Assembly: GCA_046313675.1 (NCBI GenBank)
Contig: JBKBXU010000254.1
Coordinates: 1-7,047 of the forward strand
Reading direction: 5' to 3'
Source: JBKBXU01 sp046313675
GTDB taxonomy: Bacteria; Bacteroidota; Bacteroidia; Cytophagales; Cytophagaceae
DNA length: 7,047 nucleotides
Shown here: positions 1 through 6,761 of the stretch, in pieces
Layout: each line of letters opens with the position of its first letter
Numbering within the stretch: position 1 is the first letter of the stretch
Made by a program: the position numbers and the translations under genes
The notes under the pieces: model-generated
Databases searched by the model: none
What the model was told of the DNA's origin: nothing
The model's input: only the letters and a program-made list of their open reading frames with translations

Positions 1-599
1 TGTCTTTCGATAACATCCTGTAAAATGACGTTTGTCCGGTCAACCATTTCAAATACATTTTCTTTCACCCCATAACCTGCAAACATATCAAAGGCAATTT
101 TCTTCTTGATAAAAAACTGATAACCAAATAGGAAGTTCAGGTTCTTGTAATGAGCTTTGACAACCTCATGCGAGTGGCTTCTCAGAAAGAATTCTGCATA
201 AGAATAGGATAGGTGGGGAGCGAAATATAAACCATAAGGAGCCTCCTTCAGGAGGTAATATTTTAAAGCAGCCTGCACTCTGTATCCCATGGTGGTTACA
301 TTAATATTGGTTGCCTGAGGGCTTACTGAGCGTATTGCAGCATCTATGCTAAAAAGGTTAGATTTTCCAAGATAAGACACCCCCATTTGGCCGGATATTT
401 TCCGGCTTAGAACCCGTTCAATAGCCAGCCTGTATTCACTGGTAAAAATAATTGGTCCCTGAATCATTGCCAGGGGGGATGTTTTAATTATATTTTGTTT
501 TGGTATTTCAAAATTCTTGTAATTTGTTCCAGGATAATCCTGGCCAATGGCCATGGAGCTAAGAAGTAATAAGAAAGAAAATAGAGTTATCCGGAACAT
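1..599 (-). CDS. Secreted, probable outer-membrane beta-barrel protein (partial, 3' end beyond window)
   Basis: An open frame reads leftward from the ATG at 597-599 to the window edge, giving the first 199 residues without a stop. Residues 1-20 (MFRITLFSFLLLLSSMAIGQ) form a clear signal peptide with a short basic start, a Leu/Phe-rich core and a likely cut before or after Gln20. The mature part alternates hydrophobic and polar residues and has aromatic-rich strands such as APYGLYFAPHLSYSYAEFF and FLFGYQFFIKKKIAFDMFAGYG, as expected for an outer-membrane beta-barrel. The opening stretch after the signal (IKTSPLAMIQGPIIFTSEYRLAIER) resembles small Bacteroidota barrel proteins of the DUF3575 type, but that family assignment is from memory. 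No function can be given. The gene is divergent from the hydrolase, with under 70 bases between the starts and no convincing consensus promoter there. The exact family is uncertain; that it is a real exported protein is fairly sure. Confidence 0.8.
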   Translation of the reverse strand, partial: MFRITLFSFLLLLSSMAIGQDYPGTNYKNFEIPKQNIIKTSPLAMIQGPIIFTSEYRLAIERVLSRKISGQMGVSYLGKSNLFSIDAAIRSVSPQATNINVTTMGYRVQAALKYYLLKEAPYGLYFAPHLSYSYAEFFLRSHSHEVVKAHYKNLNFLFGYQFFIKKKIAFDMFAGYGVKENVFEMVDRTNVILQDVIER

Positions 600-664
600 A
601 TAGTCAAATGGTTTTACTAATTTACTGAAATCTTTATTATTTTTTATTGTTTGATGGAAAAAAA

Positions 665-1474
665 ATGAAGGAAAGCAGTGGGTATTTGGATATGGAAAAA
701 GCATCTCTTTATTATTCCGTAAGGGGTAGTGGGAGTGAGGTTTTGCTGTCATTTCACGGCTACGGGCAAAGCAATAAAGATTTCCGGGTTCTGGATGAAG
801 TCCTTCATGAAAAGTATACGATTTATGGATTTGATTTATTCTTTCATGGTGAAAGCTTTTGGCATGAAAAAGATAAGCCACTATTAAAATCATTCTGGAA
901 AGAGCTTTTGTCGGGATTCTTAAAGGAGCATAACATCGAAAGATTTTCTGTTATGGGTTTTAGTATGGGTGGTAAATTCGCCCTTGCCAGCCTTGAGTCT
1001 TTTCCTGAAAAGGTTGATAAGCTTTTTTTAATTGCTCCTGATGGAATTAAAATTAGTTTTTGGTATAGATTGGCGACAGAATATCCTTTTATGCGGAAAA
1101 TCTTCAGGGGTTTGATTTTAAAGCCATGGATGTATTACGGATTTATGAAAAAACTTCAGCAGTTTTCTCTCTTAAATAAAAAAGTATTAAAGTTTGCGGA
1201 TTCTCAGTTGATAACAAGAGAGCAGCGAAGGAGGGTGTATTACTCCTGGGTAGTTTTTAGAAAAATTTCTTTTGCCATTGGTGACATAGCCTTAATTATT
1301 AATTCACATAATATTGAGTTGGAGATATTCTTGGGGAAGTACGATAAAATTATAACCTATAATAAGGTGAAGAAGCTTTTACACAAAATACGACATCCAA
1401 AGCTTACCATTTTAAATGAAGGTCACAGTAACCTTATTCGGGCAGTGGCTGCTCATTATAAAAAACTATCGTGA
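665..1474 (+). CDS. Alpha/beta hydrolase fold protein
   Basis: This is a cytoplasmic alpha/beta hydrolase of about 269 residues; no signal peptide is visible. The frame can also open at a TTG (647) or a later ATG (692). I prefer the ATG at 665 because it follows a purine-rich stretch and gives a normal family length. Residue numbers here count from the TTG, so subtract 6 for the ATG start. Visible motifs in order are the oxyanion-loop HGYG (37-40), HGES (67-70), the nucleophile elbow GFSMGG with Ser106, a helical basic and aromatic cap (about 138-215), the acid Asp233 in GKYDK, and the catalytic His260 in NEGHSNL. The triad is therefore complete. Substrate cannot be predicted; relatives include carboxylesterases, lipases and MhpC/BioH-like enzymes. 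It ends 2 bases before the stop of the convergent BatE-like gene. Confidence 0.9.
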   Translation: MKESSGYLDMEKASLYYSVRGSGSEVLLSFHGYGQSNKDFRVLDEVLHEKYTIYGFDLFFHGESFWHEKDKPLLKSFWKELLSGFLKEHNIERFSVMGFSMGGKFALASLESFPEKVDKLFLIAPDGIKISFWYRLATEYPFMRKIFRGLILKPWMYYGFMKKLQQFSLLNKKVLKFADSQLITREQRRRVYYSWVVFRKISFAIGDIALIINSHNIELEIFLGKYDKIITYNKVKKLLHKIRHPKLTILNEGHSNLIRAVAAHYKKLS

Positions 1475-1476
1475 TA

Positions 1477-2202
1477 TCAATGTATAAACAGCAGGTTGCT
1501 TTCATGGATGTATACCTCCTTGCCTTTCCACTCGATTTGATACCAGATGTCTTTTTTCTTTTTTAATGTAACACGATGCCCATTGCCAATAATTTCTGCC
1601 AGGTGTCCTCCTGCGGAGGGGGCTGTCATCAGGTAGGTATTGTTTTTCGTTACAATGGCCTGATCAGGAGTGAAGTCCAGGTTAATTATACACGCTGTTA
1701 TTCCTAACCATATTAAGGTAATGGCCGGATAAATCTTCAGACGATTTTTATTCAGGAAGTTTACCAGGAAAAAGGCAAAGCATACCACGCTGATGACGAT
1801 GAAAAAAAGAATTATAAATGGCCTGTATAAACGGTACAGATAAAGAAAAAAATCAATGTCCCGGTATTCGTAGCCGCTGAGTTTATGTTTTTCAGCAAGA
1901 CTGTCCATTTTTTCCAGGATCTCAATGGCTGGTTTGACCAACATTAGTTTGTTTAAATAAAACAGGGCGGAAGAGGCATTGCCGGAAGTTTCTTCCAAAA
2001 AAGCCAATCTTATTAAAATATATTCAGGAACATTTTCCTCCAATAGGGTTATATCTTCATATAAAGTGAAAGCTGAAGACAATTCTCCTGAATTAAATAA
2101 AGAATCTGCAAAAAAAAGCTTGTCCTTATATGATTGAGCAATTGATTGTTGAGGCTGCCATATCAGGAAAATTAAAAATATGTTAAATAATTTTTTTGCC
2201 AT
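1477..2202 (-). CDS. BatE-like membrane protein with TPR region, two TM helices and C-terminal SH3 domain
   Basis: The 241-residue product starts with a signal peptide or N-terminal anchor (residues 1-23, ending SIAQ). A helical TPR-like region (about 24-105) follows, with the typical YKDKLFFADSLFNSGELSSA pattern. Two hydrophobic helices lie at about 128-150 and 158-174. The C-terminal domain (about 181-241) looks like a bacterial SH3 domain, with GHRVTL, WYQIEW and VYIHESNLL. Signal, TPR, paired helices and SH3 is the order seen in BatE of the Bacteroidota aerotolerance (Bat) operon. The TPR and SH3 parts would probably face the periplasm and bind protein or wall partners; that is inference. 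No BatA-D or MoxR gene is adjacent, so it is either an orphan paralogue or only similar in layout. The start at 2202 is the only good one and sits 3 bases from the -33 box of the tRNA promoter on the other strand. Confidence 0.8.
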   Translation of the reverse strand: MAKKLFNIFLIFLIWQPQQSIAQSYKDKLFFADSLFNSGELSSAFTLYEDITLLEENVPEYILIRLAFLEETSGNASSALFYLNKLMLVKPAIEILEKMDSLAEKHKLSGYEYRDIDFFLYLYRLYRPFIILFFIVISVVCFAFFLVNFLNKNRLKIYPAITLIWLGITACIINLDFTPDQAIVTKNNTYLMTAPSAGGHLAEIIGNGHRVTLKKKKDIWYQIEWKGKEVYIHESNLLFIH

Positions 2203-2204
2203 AT

Positions 2205-2235
2205 TTTGGATTTAAACGAATAGCTGTTACTTTTG
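2205..2235 (+). promoter_or_regulatory. Bacteroidota-type sigma-A promoter of tRNA-Lys
   Basis: TTTG at 2205-2208 is followed after exactly 19 bases by TACTTTTG at 2228-2235. This matches the known Bacteroidota consensus TTTG-N19-TAnnTTTG at every defined base. The start of transcription would fall near 2242, leaving a leader of about 34 bases before the mature tRNA 5' end at 2276. The -33 box nearly touches the start codon of the BatE-like gene, so the leader of that gene must overlap this promoter on the opposite strand. Confidence 0.8.
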
Positions 2236-2275
2236 CACTCGCAAATACGGTAAAGGAATTACCAAAAGCAAGTTT

Positions 2276-2348
2276 GAATCCGTAGCTCAGCTGGTAGAGC
2301 ATTACACTTTTAATGTAGGGGTCCTGGGTTCGAATCCCAGCGGGTTCA
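2276..2348 (+). tRNA. tRNA-Lys (anticodon TTT)
   Basis: A complete 73-base cloverleaf can be folded. The acceptor stem pairs 2276-2282 with 2341-2347 (six Watson-Crick pairs and one T-G). The D arm begins at GCTC (2285). The anticodon stem 2302-2306/2314-2318 encloses the loop CTTTTAA with anticodon TTT at 2309-2311. The T arm is CTGGG/CCCAG around TTCGAAT (2324-2340). The discriminator is A2348 and the next bases are CA, so the CCA tail is not encoded and must be added by nucleotidyltransferase, as is usual in this phylum. TTT reads Lys codons AAA and AAG. The gene is a single-tRNA unit with its own promoter upstream and a terminator directly behind it. Confidence 0.97.
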
Positions 2349-2350
2349 CA

Positions 2351-2383
2351 AAAAGCCTCCTGAAAAATTCAGGAGGCTTTTTT
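2351..2383 (+). terminator. Intrinsic terminator of tRNA-Lys, symmetric and probably shared with the ACP gene
   Basis: A 10-bp perfect stem (GCCTCCTGAA at 2355-2364 with TTCAGGAGGC at 2368-2377) has a 3-base loop and is followed by six T. The stem is extended by A/T pairs (AAAA 2351-2354 with TTTT 2378-2381). Read on the minus strand, it is the same hairpin followed by a run of five T, so it can also stop transcripts from the ACP gene, which ends at 2413 on that strand. Confidence 0.92.
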
Positions 2384-2412
2384 ATTTTATGCCCCGATTT
2401 ACCTTCATTTTG

Positions 2413-2649
2413 TTATTTTGGAGACTGCACCTTAACATATTCTACGATCTCATCTACGGTTTTTATTTTCTTTACCCAGCCTTCCGGAATATATAAGTTA
2501 AATTCCCTTTCAAGTTCTACGATCATTTCTATAATATCAAGTGAATCCATACCGAGATCCTCTTTAAGATTATCCTTAAGTTTAATACTTTCTTTTGGCA
2601 ACGCATTAATTCGGGCTATAACCCTGATAATTGAGTCCTGAATATCCAT
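2413..2649 (-). CDS. Acyl carrier protein
   Basis: This 78-residue acidic helical protein has the length and fold pattern of an acyl carrier protein. The phosphopantetheine attachment site is Ser36 in GMDSLD (residues 33-38), followed by the typical recognition helix IIEMIVELEREFNLYIP (39-55). The ATG at 2649 gives the standard length. The protein carries acyl chains as thioesters on phosphopantetheine for fatty acid or polyketide-like synthesis. It is not next to fabF, fabD or other synthase genes, and its C-terminal half (EGWVKKIKTVDEIVEYVK) is more basic and different from a typical AcpP. It may therefore be a dedicated second ACP instead of the main fatty acid one; that is inference, so no acpP symbol is given. 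It appears monocistronic, bounded by terminators on both sides. Confidence 0.93.
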   Translation of the reverse strand: MDIQDSIIRVIARINALPKESIKLKDNLKEDLGMDSLDIIEMIVELEREFNLYIPEGWVKKIKTVDEIVEYVKVQSPK

Positions 2650-2724
2650 ATTTAATTAGGTTAATTAGAGAACGAGTTGGGGATGGTGCGAATTTTAAAA
2701 TCTCCTTAGAATTTTGTTGGGCAT

Positions 2725-2753
2725 AAAAAAAGGCTTCCGAATCCGGAAGCCTT
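2725..2753 (-). terminator. Intrinsic terminator of the T9SS cargo gene
   Basis: On the minus strand a perfect 10-bp stem (AAGGCTTCCG/CGGAAGCCTT, plus-strand 2730-2739 and 2744-2753, 4-base loop) is followed by an uninterrupted T run (2731 down to 2725). It lies about 20 bases beyond the stop of the large secreted protein and upstream of the ACP start, so the two genes are separate transcription units. Confidence 0.9.
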
Positions 2754-2773
2754 CTGGCGGTAACGATAAAATT

Positions 2774-4759
2774 TTAGTGTTTTATTAATTTAATGACAGA
2801 GTTCCGTTCCTGGTTAATGACATGGAGGAAGTAGGTGCCTGCATTTAGGCCTGATAAGTTTAGCTCTTTGTTGGTGAAAGAACCAGCATCGACTTTTTCT
2901 CCCATTACTCTGTTACCTACAATATCATATACGGTTAAGATGATTTCTCCTGTATAATCGGTATTGCTTGTGCTTATGTTCAGAATGTCTGTAAATGGGT
3001 TTGGATAAACATTGACCGAAGCATTTTTGGCCAAATTGACGTTGGTTGGCATGTAGCTGTATTCATCCGACCATTTTCGGCAACCCATGAGTGTGGTTAT
3101 TTTTACAGTATACACTCCCGGTTCATCCGGCCTTAGGGTACGGCTTGTTTTCCCGTGCAACATACGTCCATCGTAATACCATTGGTAAGCGGTGCCTTCT
3201 GTAGCAACCAATAAATGGTCTTGTCTGGTGATGGTAACCTCTGTTAAATCCACAAGGATACTAACAAAACCAAAAACAGACTGACAACCCGCCATTTTAT
3301 CGGTAGCAACTATATTCATTTCTACAGAGGAGTTTAATATACCTGTATATAAAAACAAGTCTCCACCATTTCCGCTTGCCCTTCCTCCATAATATATGTT
3401 TCTATCAGCATCTTTCAACTGATACCATACGCCCGGATCAGAATTATGGACTACCACTCTTGACTGTCCGGAACGGCATAGTAAACTCTCCTGTGCAGAA
3501 ACAACTTTCTCTGCCGGGGCTTCATATGCCACGATGAGTTCCTCTCGTGATCTTCGGCTGGGGCAGCCGGCTTCCGATTCAACGACGAGGCTGTAAGCCC
3601 CCTCTCTGCTTACCATAAGCTCGCGGTTGCTACCCCTGTGAACAATCTGTTCGTTTCTGTACCAGGTATACCTTGCATATCCTTCCGGACCTGAAATTCT
3701 AAGAGGCCCCTCATTGGGACAAAACTCCGGTGCTCTGTTCAAACTTATTTCCGGCCTTTCCGGGGCATCAAGGAACCGAATATCAACCTCCGGAGTGTAC
3801 ATACTGCATCCGTCTGATTGGCCAAAGATGATTCTGGCGTGGTATCTTCCTGGCCCCATTCTGCCGGCATCATCTACTCTTACACCTATGGCATTTGCTC
3901 TGATATTTATATGATCCAGCCTTACACCGTTTTTAAACCAGTGATAAGACGCATCGGGCAGATTGGGAAGATATAGTGACCCATGTTCAGTTTCGCAAAA
4001 TCTGTAAACTCCATCTTCCTCCGGTTGTAATCTGTGGTCTTCATCATCTTTAACCCTGATGTTTAGTTCGCCAATGCGCTGGATTTCGATGATTCCAAAA
4101 TTGCGTGGGCCATCACAGGTAAGTCCTTCCATGGTAGCTGTAAAAACTTTTACGGTATAGGTGCCATCATCAAATGTAGCAGGTATAGGAATAGAGATAG
4201 TTCCCCCAGTACCGTGAATGAATTCCGTTGGAGGAAGATCTATATCATCATTGCTTTCAATATAATATATGGCTCCTATCTGGGAGTTTTCAATTTTAAC
4301 TTCTCCTTCAGCGTCAGCACATAATCTTAGGTGATTATACCCATCTTTTATTCCAGGGCTTTCCAGGTTTGCCTGCGGAATAATTTCTATGGGAGAACTC
4401 TCTGAACTAAAATCTTCAATTCCTTCATTATACGCAGCAAATCTGTAACTGTAACCTGTGCCATAAGGTAAAAATGGATTTAAATTGAGCGCTTCTATGA
4501 TATGATCTCCTGCTCCAATTCTGCTTCCTATGACCAGATAGTTATCAAAATTTCCATCGGCATCCGACAATTGTAGTTCATACCTGGTGTTTTCCGGATA
4601 ATCGCCTTCTAAGGAAAATACAAAATAAGGATCCGACAGAGGTAGGCATAGGGATGAAGGCCAGGCATCACTCGCATGAGATATCTGCGCATTCCCTATT
4701 GTAGGTGCAATAAGAAGTATAAGTAAAAATCTTAAATAAACAGGTAAAGTATGTTTCAT
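2774..4759 (-). CDS. Secreted Ig-like multidomain protein with T9SS type A sorting domain
   Basis: From the ATG at 4759 the product has 661 residues. The frame stays open to a TTG at 4792, but the ATG puts a classic signal peptide first (1-25, MKHTLPVYLRF then a Leu/Ile core ending GNAQ). A fibronectin/Ig-like domain follows at about 37-130. Several Ig or PKD-like beta domains span about 230-568, recognisable by recurrent W-Y or W-F strands (YHWFKNG, YTWYRNE, YQWYYDG), G-Y/G-V-Y strands and paired Cys. The C-terminal 80 residues are a type A T9SS signal: YPNPF at 585-589, then VYDIVGNRV, LSGLNAGTYFLHV and a basic end (IKLIKH). The protein should cross the inner membrane by Sec and the outer membrane by T9SS, the sorting domain being cut off and the protein usually anchored or released. 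No catalytic domain is visible, so an adhesive or structural role is the likeliest guess. Confidence 0.92.
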   Translation of the reverse strand: MKHTLPVYLRFLLILLIAPTIGNAQISHASDAWPSSLCLPLSDPYFVFSLEGDYPENTRYELQLSDADGNFDNYLVIGSRIGAGDHIIEALNLNPFLPYGTGYSYRFAAYNEGIEDFSSESSPIEIIPQANLESPGIKDGYNHLRLCADAEGEVKIENSQIGAIYYIESNDDIDLPPTEFIHGTGGTISIPIPATFDDGTYTVKVFTATMEGLTCDGPRNFGIIEIQRIGELNIRVKDDEDHRLQPEEDGVYRFCETEHGSLYLPNLPDASYHWFKNGVRLDHINIRANAIGVRVDDAGRMGPGRYHARIIFGQSDGCSMYTPEVDIRFLDAPERPEISLNRAPEFCPNEGPLRISGPEGYARYTWYRNEQIVHRGSNRELMVSREGAYSLVVESEAGCPSRRSREELIVAYEAPAEKVVSAQESLLCRSGQSRVVVHNSDPGVWYQLKDADRNIYYGGRASGNGGDLFLYTGILNSSVEMNIVATDKMAGCQSVFGFVSILVDLTEVTITRQDHLLVATEGTAYQWYYDGRMLHGKTSRTLRPDEPGVYTVKITTLMGCRKWSDEYSYMPTNVNLAKNASVNVYPNPFTDILNISTSNTDYTGEIILTVYDIVGNRVMGEKVDAGSFTNKELNLSGLNAGTYFLHVINQERNSVIKLIKH

Positions 4760-5128
4760 ATGTCTGATGGTTTTAATTGAACTCTCAAACAACCTGAAAC
4801 CTGATTTGAATGTTTACTTTAAATGTCGGAAGCTTTGGTTTTTTTTATTTTATTAAATGATTTTTTCAACAATCTTTAATTCAGTGAAGTATAGTTGAAA
4901 AGTGATATGAATCAGTTTTAAGTAGGGCCTGCTGAAAAAGTCACAAATGTGCGAGATACGCAGGGCCTTACATGAAGACGTATTGAAATACTTCGAATGA
5001 AATTGAAAATCTATCGGCAGAGTTATTTTTTCAGATGGTGAAGAAATAGGGATTACATAGAAGTTTATTCAGAATATTTCGAGCAAGGATTCTGATAAAT
5101 TTGAAATTTAAAGTTAGGCACTGTAAAT
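4760..5128. other. AT-rich intergenic region without a supported gene
   Basis: This gap separates the start of the T9SS protein gene from the end of moaCB. It must contain the promoter of the T9SS gene, but no TTTG/TAnnTTTG pair stands out. No convincing hairpin terminator follows moaCB. A minus-strand frame of about 60 codons is open across 4910-5080, but it has no start, no coding-like composition and a translation typical of reading through an IS end. The IS-like segment is listed separately. Confidence 0.7.
4924..5034. repeat. Possible decayed IS end or MITE
   Basis: CTGAAAAA at 4932-4939 has a perfect inverted copy, TTTTTCAG, at 5027-5034, so the ends of a 103-base segment are inverted repeats of 8 bases with weaker matching further in. 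The outer left sequence (CCTGCTGAAAAAGTCAC) resembles transposon termini that begin with a CAGCAGG/GACTTTTTCAG motif, known to me from IS elements of Bacteroidota. A 7-base direct repeat AGGGCCT occurs at 4924-4930 and 4962-4968. Inside there is no transposase frame, only a short imperfect hairpin near 4976-4996. It could be a non-autonomous element, a leftover end of a deleted IS, or chance in AT-rich DNA. Confidence 0.4.
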
Positions 5129-6037
5129 CTATCTCGGACTGTGAGGTTTAAAATCTTTAGACTTAAATACATGCAGAATGTCAGGTAGTAAGGCATCCAT
5201 GGTTTCCCTGGCTCCGTTTAATGATCCTGGAACAGCTAGTACTAAGGTCTTGCCAATCATTCCCGCCACTCCTCTGGAAAGAAATGCCACAGGGGTCCTT
5301 TCCTGTCCATATTTTCGTGCCGCTTCCATAATGCCCGGGATTTCTGTTTCCAGCATGGATATTACCGTTTCAGGAGTTTTGTCTTTCGAGGTCAATCCTG
5401 TTCCTCCACAAATTATTAATAAATCAGTAGTGCCGGCTTCTTCATTAATTTTCTTTTTCAATACTTCCGAAGTATCCGGAATGACTTGGTAGTTTTTGTT
5501 TTCGATACCATAGGCTTGCAGTTTGTTTACTATTGCCTTGCCGGCTTTGTCCTCTTTCTTTCCGACAGCTATACTGTCAGATGAAATAATCACTGAAGCA
5601 GAAAGATTTTCCGGAATGTAATAATCTGATTTCCCTCCTGTTTTTTCCAGTAGCTTTACAGAAGCTATTTCTATGCCTTTGTCCAATGGTTTGAGCATGT
5701 CGTACATGGTTAAAGCAACCACTGAAGCGCCATGCATAGCTTCTACTTCAACGCCGGTTTTATAAATGGTTTTTACCTCTACAAAAGCATGAATCTCCAG
5801 TCCATGGATTTCATGCCAGATGCGGGTGCTTTCAATTGGAAGTGGATGGCAGTCCGGGATGAGTTCAGGAGTCTTCTTAACCCCAAAAAAACCCGCTGCC
5901 CTTGAGAACTCCAATACATCCCCTTTGGGAACTGTTCTGTTGCGTATTGCCTCAATGGTTTCTTTTTTACTTGTTTTTAAAATAGAAACAGCGGTAGCCT
6001 GTCTAAGGGTGTTTTTTTTAGGAGTTATATCAACCAT
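5129..6037 (-). CDS. moaCB: Bifunctional molybdenum cofactor biosynthesis protein MoaC/MoaB
   Basis: The 302-residue protein joins two Moco enzymes. Residues 1 to about 145 are cyclic pyranopterin monophosphate synthase MoaC, which turns 3',8-cyclo-dihydro-GTP into cPMP. It shows MVDIT at the start, KGDVLEFSRAAGF, LIPDCHPL (His64) and VEVEAMHGASVVALTMYDMLK, with the catalytic Asp113 and Lys116. Residues about 146-302 are a MoaB/MogA-type molybdopterin adenylyltransferase, with SSDSIAVGKKEDKAGKA, GGTGLT (211-216), TPE (221-223) and LAVPGS (267-272). The ATG at 6037 is chosen over an upstream TTG (6079) because it gives the canonical MVDIT start and leaves one base after the moaE stop. Free-standing MoaC is about 160 residues, so the second half is a true fusion, a form known in Bacteroidota. 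It is the last gene of the operon visible here. Confidence 0.95.
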   Translation of the reverse strand: MVDITPKKNTLRQATAVSILKTSKKETIEAIRNRTVPKGDVLEFSRAAGFFGVKKTPELIPDCHPLPIESTRIWHEIHGLEIHAFVEVKTIYKTGVEVEAMHGASVVALTMYDMLKPLDKGIEIASVKLLEKTGGKSDYYIPENLSASVIISSDSIAVGKKEDKAGKAIVNKLQAYGIENKNYQVIPDTSEVLKKKINEEAGTTDLLIICGGTGLTSKDKTPETVISMLETEIPGIMEAARKYGQERTPVAFLSRGVAGMIGKTLVLAVPGSLNGARETMDALLPDILHVFKSKDFKPHSPR

Positions 6038-6038
6038 T

Positions 6039-6473
6039 TTAAAAGTTATTTTTTTTCCAGGTATAAGAGTCGTCTTCAAGAATTTCTTTTCCCCATACCG
6101 GAAGATCTTTCTTTATTTTTTCTACAATATAAGAACAATCTTTAAAAACATCAGGCCGGTGGCCGGCTGCAACTAAAACGAAAAGGCTTACCTCGCCGGA
6201 TTTTACTGTGCCAAGGCTATGAATGATAATGATTTTAGTTAATTTAAAGCTTTCAAAGGTGTCTTTTCTTATTACCTCAAAAACTTTTTCTGCCATAGAT
6301 TCATAGGCTGTATACTCAATGGCTGTGACTTCTTTTCCGTCAATTTTATCACTGCGAACCTGTCCGAGAAAAATGGTAAATGCTCCGGACTCCCTGTCTG
6401 TAGATTGTTCGTTTAATATTTTGCTGATAAGATCAGGCGTGACAGGCCCTTTAATAAATAATTCCTTGTTCAT
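6039..6473 (-). CDS. moaE: Molybdopterin synthase catalytic subunit MoaE
   Basis: The 144-residue protein has normal MoaE length. It forms a heterotetramer with MoaD and transfers sulfur from the MoaD C-terminal thiocarboxylate to cPMP, producing molybdopterin. Family signatures in order are GAFTIFLGQVR (30-40), AIEYTAYESMAEKV (51-64), HSLGTVKSGE (85-94), VAAGHRPDVFKDC (101-113) and KKDLPVWGKE (121-130). Lys121 or Lys122 sits at the conserved catalytic lysine. The usual Lys after the Trp (W-K-K/R-E) is Gly128 here, with Lys129 next; as far as I recall, WGKE also occurs in related MoaE proteins, so the enzyme is probably active. The gene is 57 bases behind moaD and 1 base ahead of moaCB, within one operon. 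Confidence 0.95.
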   Translation of the reverse strand: MNKELFIKGPVTPDLISKILNEQSTDRESGAFTIFLGQVRSDKIDGKEVTAIEYTAYESMAEKVFEVIRKDTFESFKLTKIIIIHSLGTVKSGEVSLFVLVAAGHRPDVFKDCSYIVEKIKKDLPVWGKEILEDDSYTWKKNNF

Positions 6474-6530
6474 TGGTAAATTGAGTAAATCAATAATAGC
6501 ATTAAAAATTAAACATTTAAAATTACTCTC

Positions 6531-6761
6531 TCACCCACCGGAGAATGGCGGCAATAAGGCAATTTCATCTCCTTGTCTGATAGGGGTGTTTTGGGCTATC
6601 GTTTCCTGATTTATGACAGTTCGAAAGGTACAGGATCTAATTTGTGGAAACCTATGTAAGAGTTCTTTTAAAAGATTATCCGTGTCAGAGATATTCTCAA
6701 GCATCATTTCCTGTGTACCTGTAAGTTCTCTTAAGGAACCAAAGAATAATATTTTGTTCAT
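6531..6761 (-). CDS. moaD: Molybdopterin synthase sulfur carrier subunit MoaD
   Basis: This 76-residue ubiquitin-fold protein ends in PPFSGG. The terminal Gly-Gly is activated (by MoeB-type enzymes) to a thiocarboxylate that gives its sulfur to cPMP in the MoaE active site. The N-terminal strand MNKILFFGSLRELTG and the late motif GDEIALLPP are typical of MoaD. The ATG at 6761 gives the standard start. That ATG overlaps the stop of the small upstream ORF as ATGA, which suggests translational coupling. moaE follows downstream. Confidence 0.95.
   Translation of the reverse strand: MNKILFFGSLRELTGTQEMMLENISDTDNLLKELLHRFPQIRSCTFRTVINQETIAQNTPIRQGDEIALLPPFSGG

Noticed and set aside
2276..2348. tRNA-Lys as an integration (att) site of a genomic island
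   Set aside because: No repeat of the tRNA 3' end, integrase or phage gene is visible in the window.
3714..3914. 66-codon plus-strand frame inside the T9SS cargo gene
   Set aside because: It lies wholly antisense to a well-supported coding gene and has no recognisable domain.
4760..4792. TTG start giving the T9SS cargo 11 extra residues
   Set aside because: The extra residues precede a complete signal peptide that begins at the ATG at 4759.
5178..5492. 104-codon plus-strand frame opposite moaCB
   Set aside because: It is the antisense of the conserved MoaB/MogA-type half; no start signal or family match.
6038..6079. TTG start giving moaCB 14 extra residues
   Set aside because: MoaC proteins of this type begin at MVDIT, and the ATG at 6037 directly follows the moaE stop.
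5820..6176. 118-codon plus-strand frame across the moaCB/moaE junction
   Set aside because: It is antisense to MoaC and MoaE, whose motifs fix the real strand and frame.
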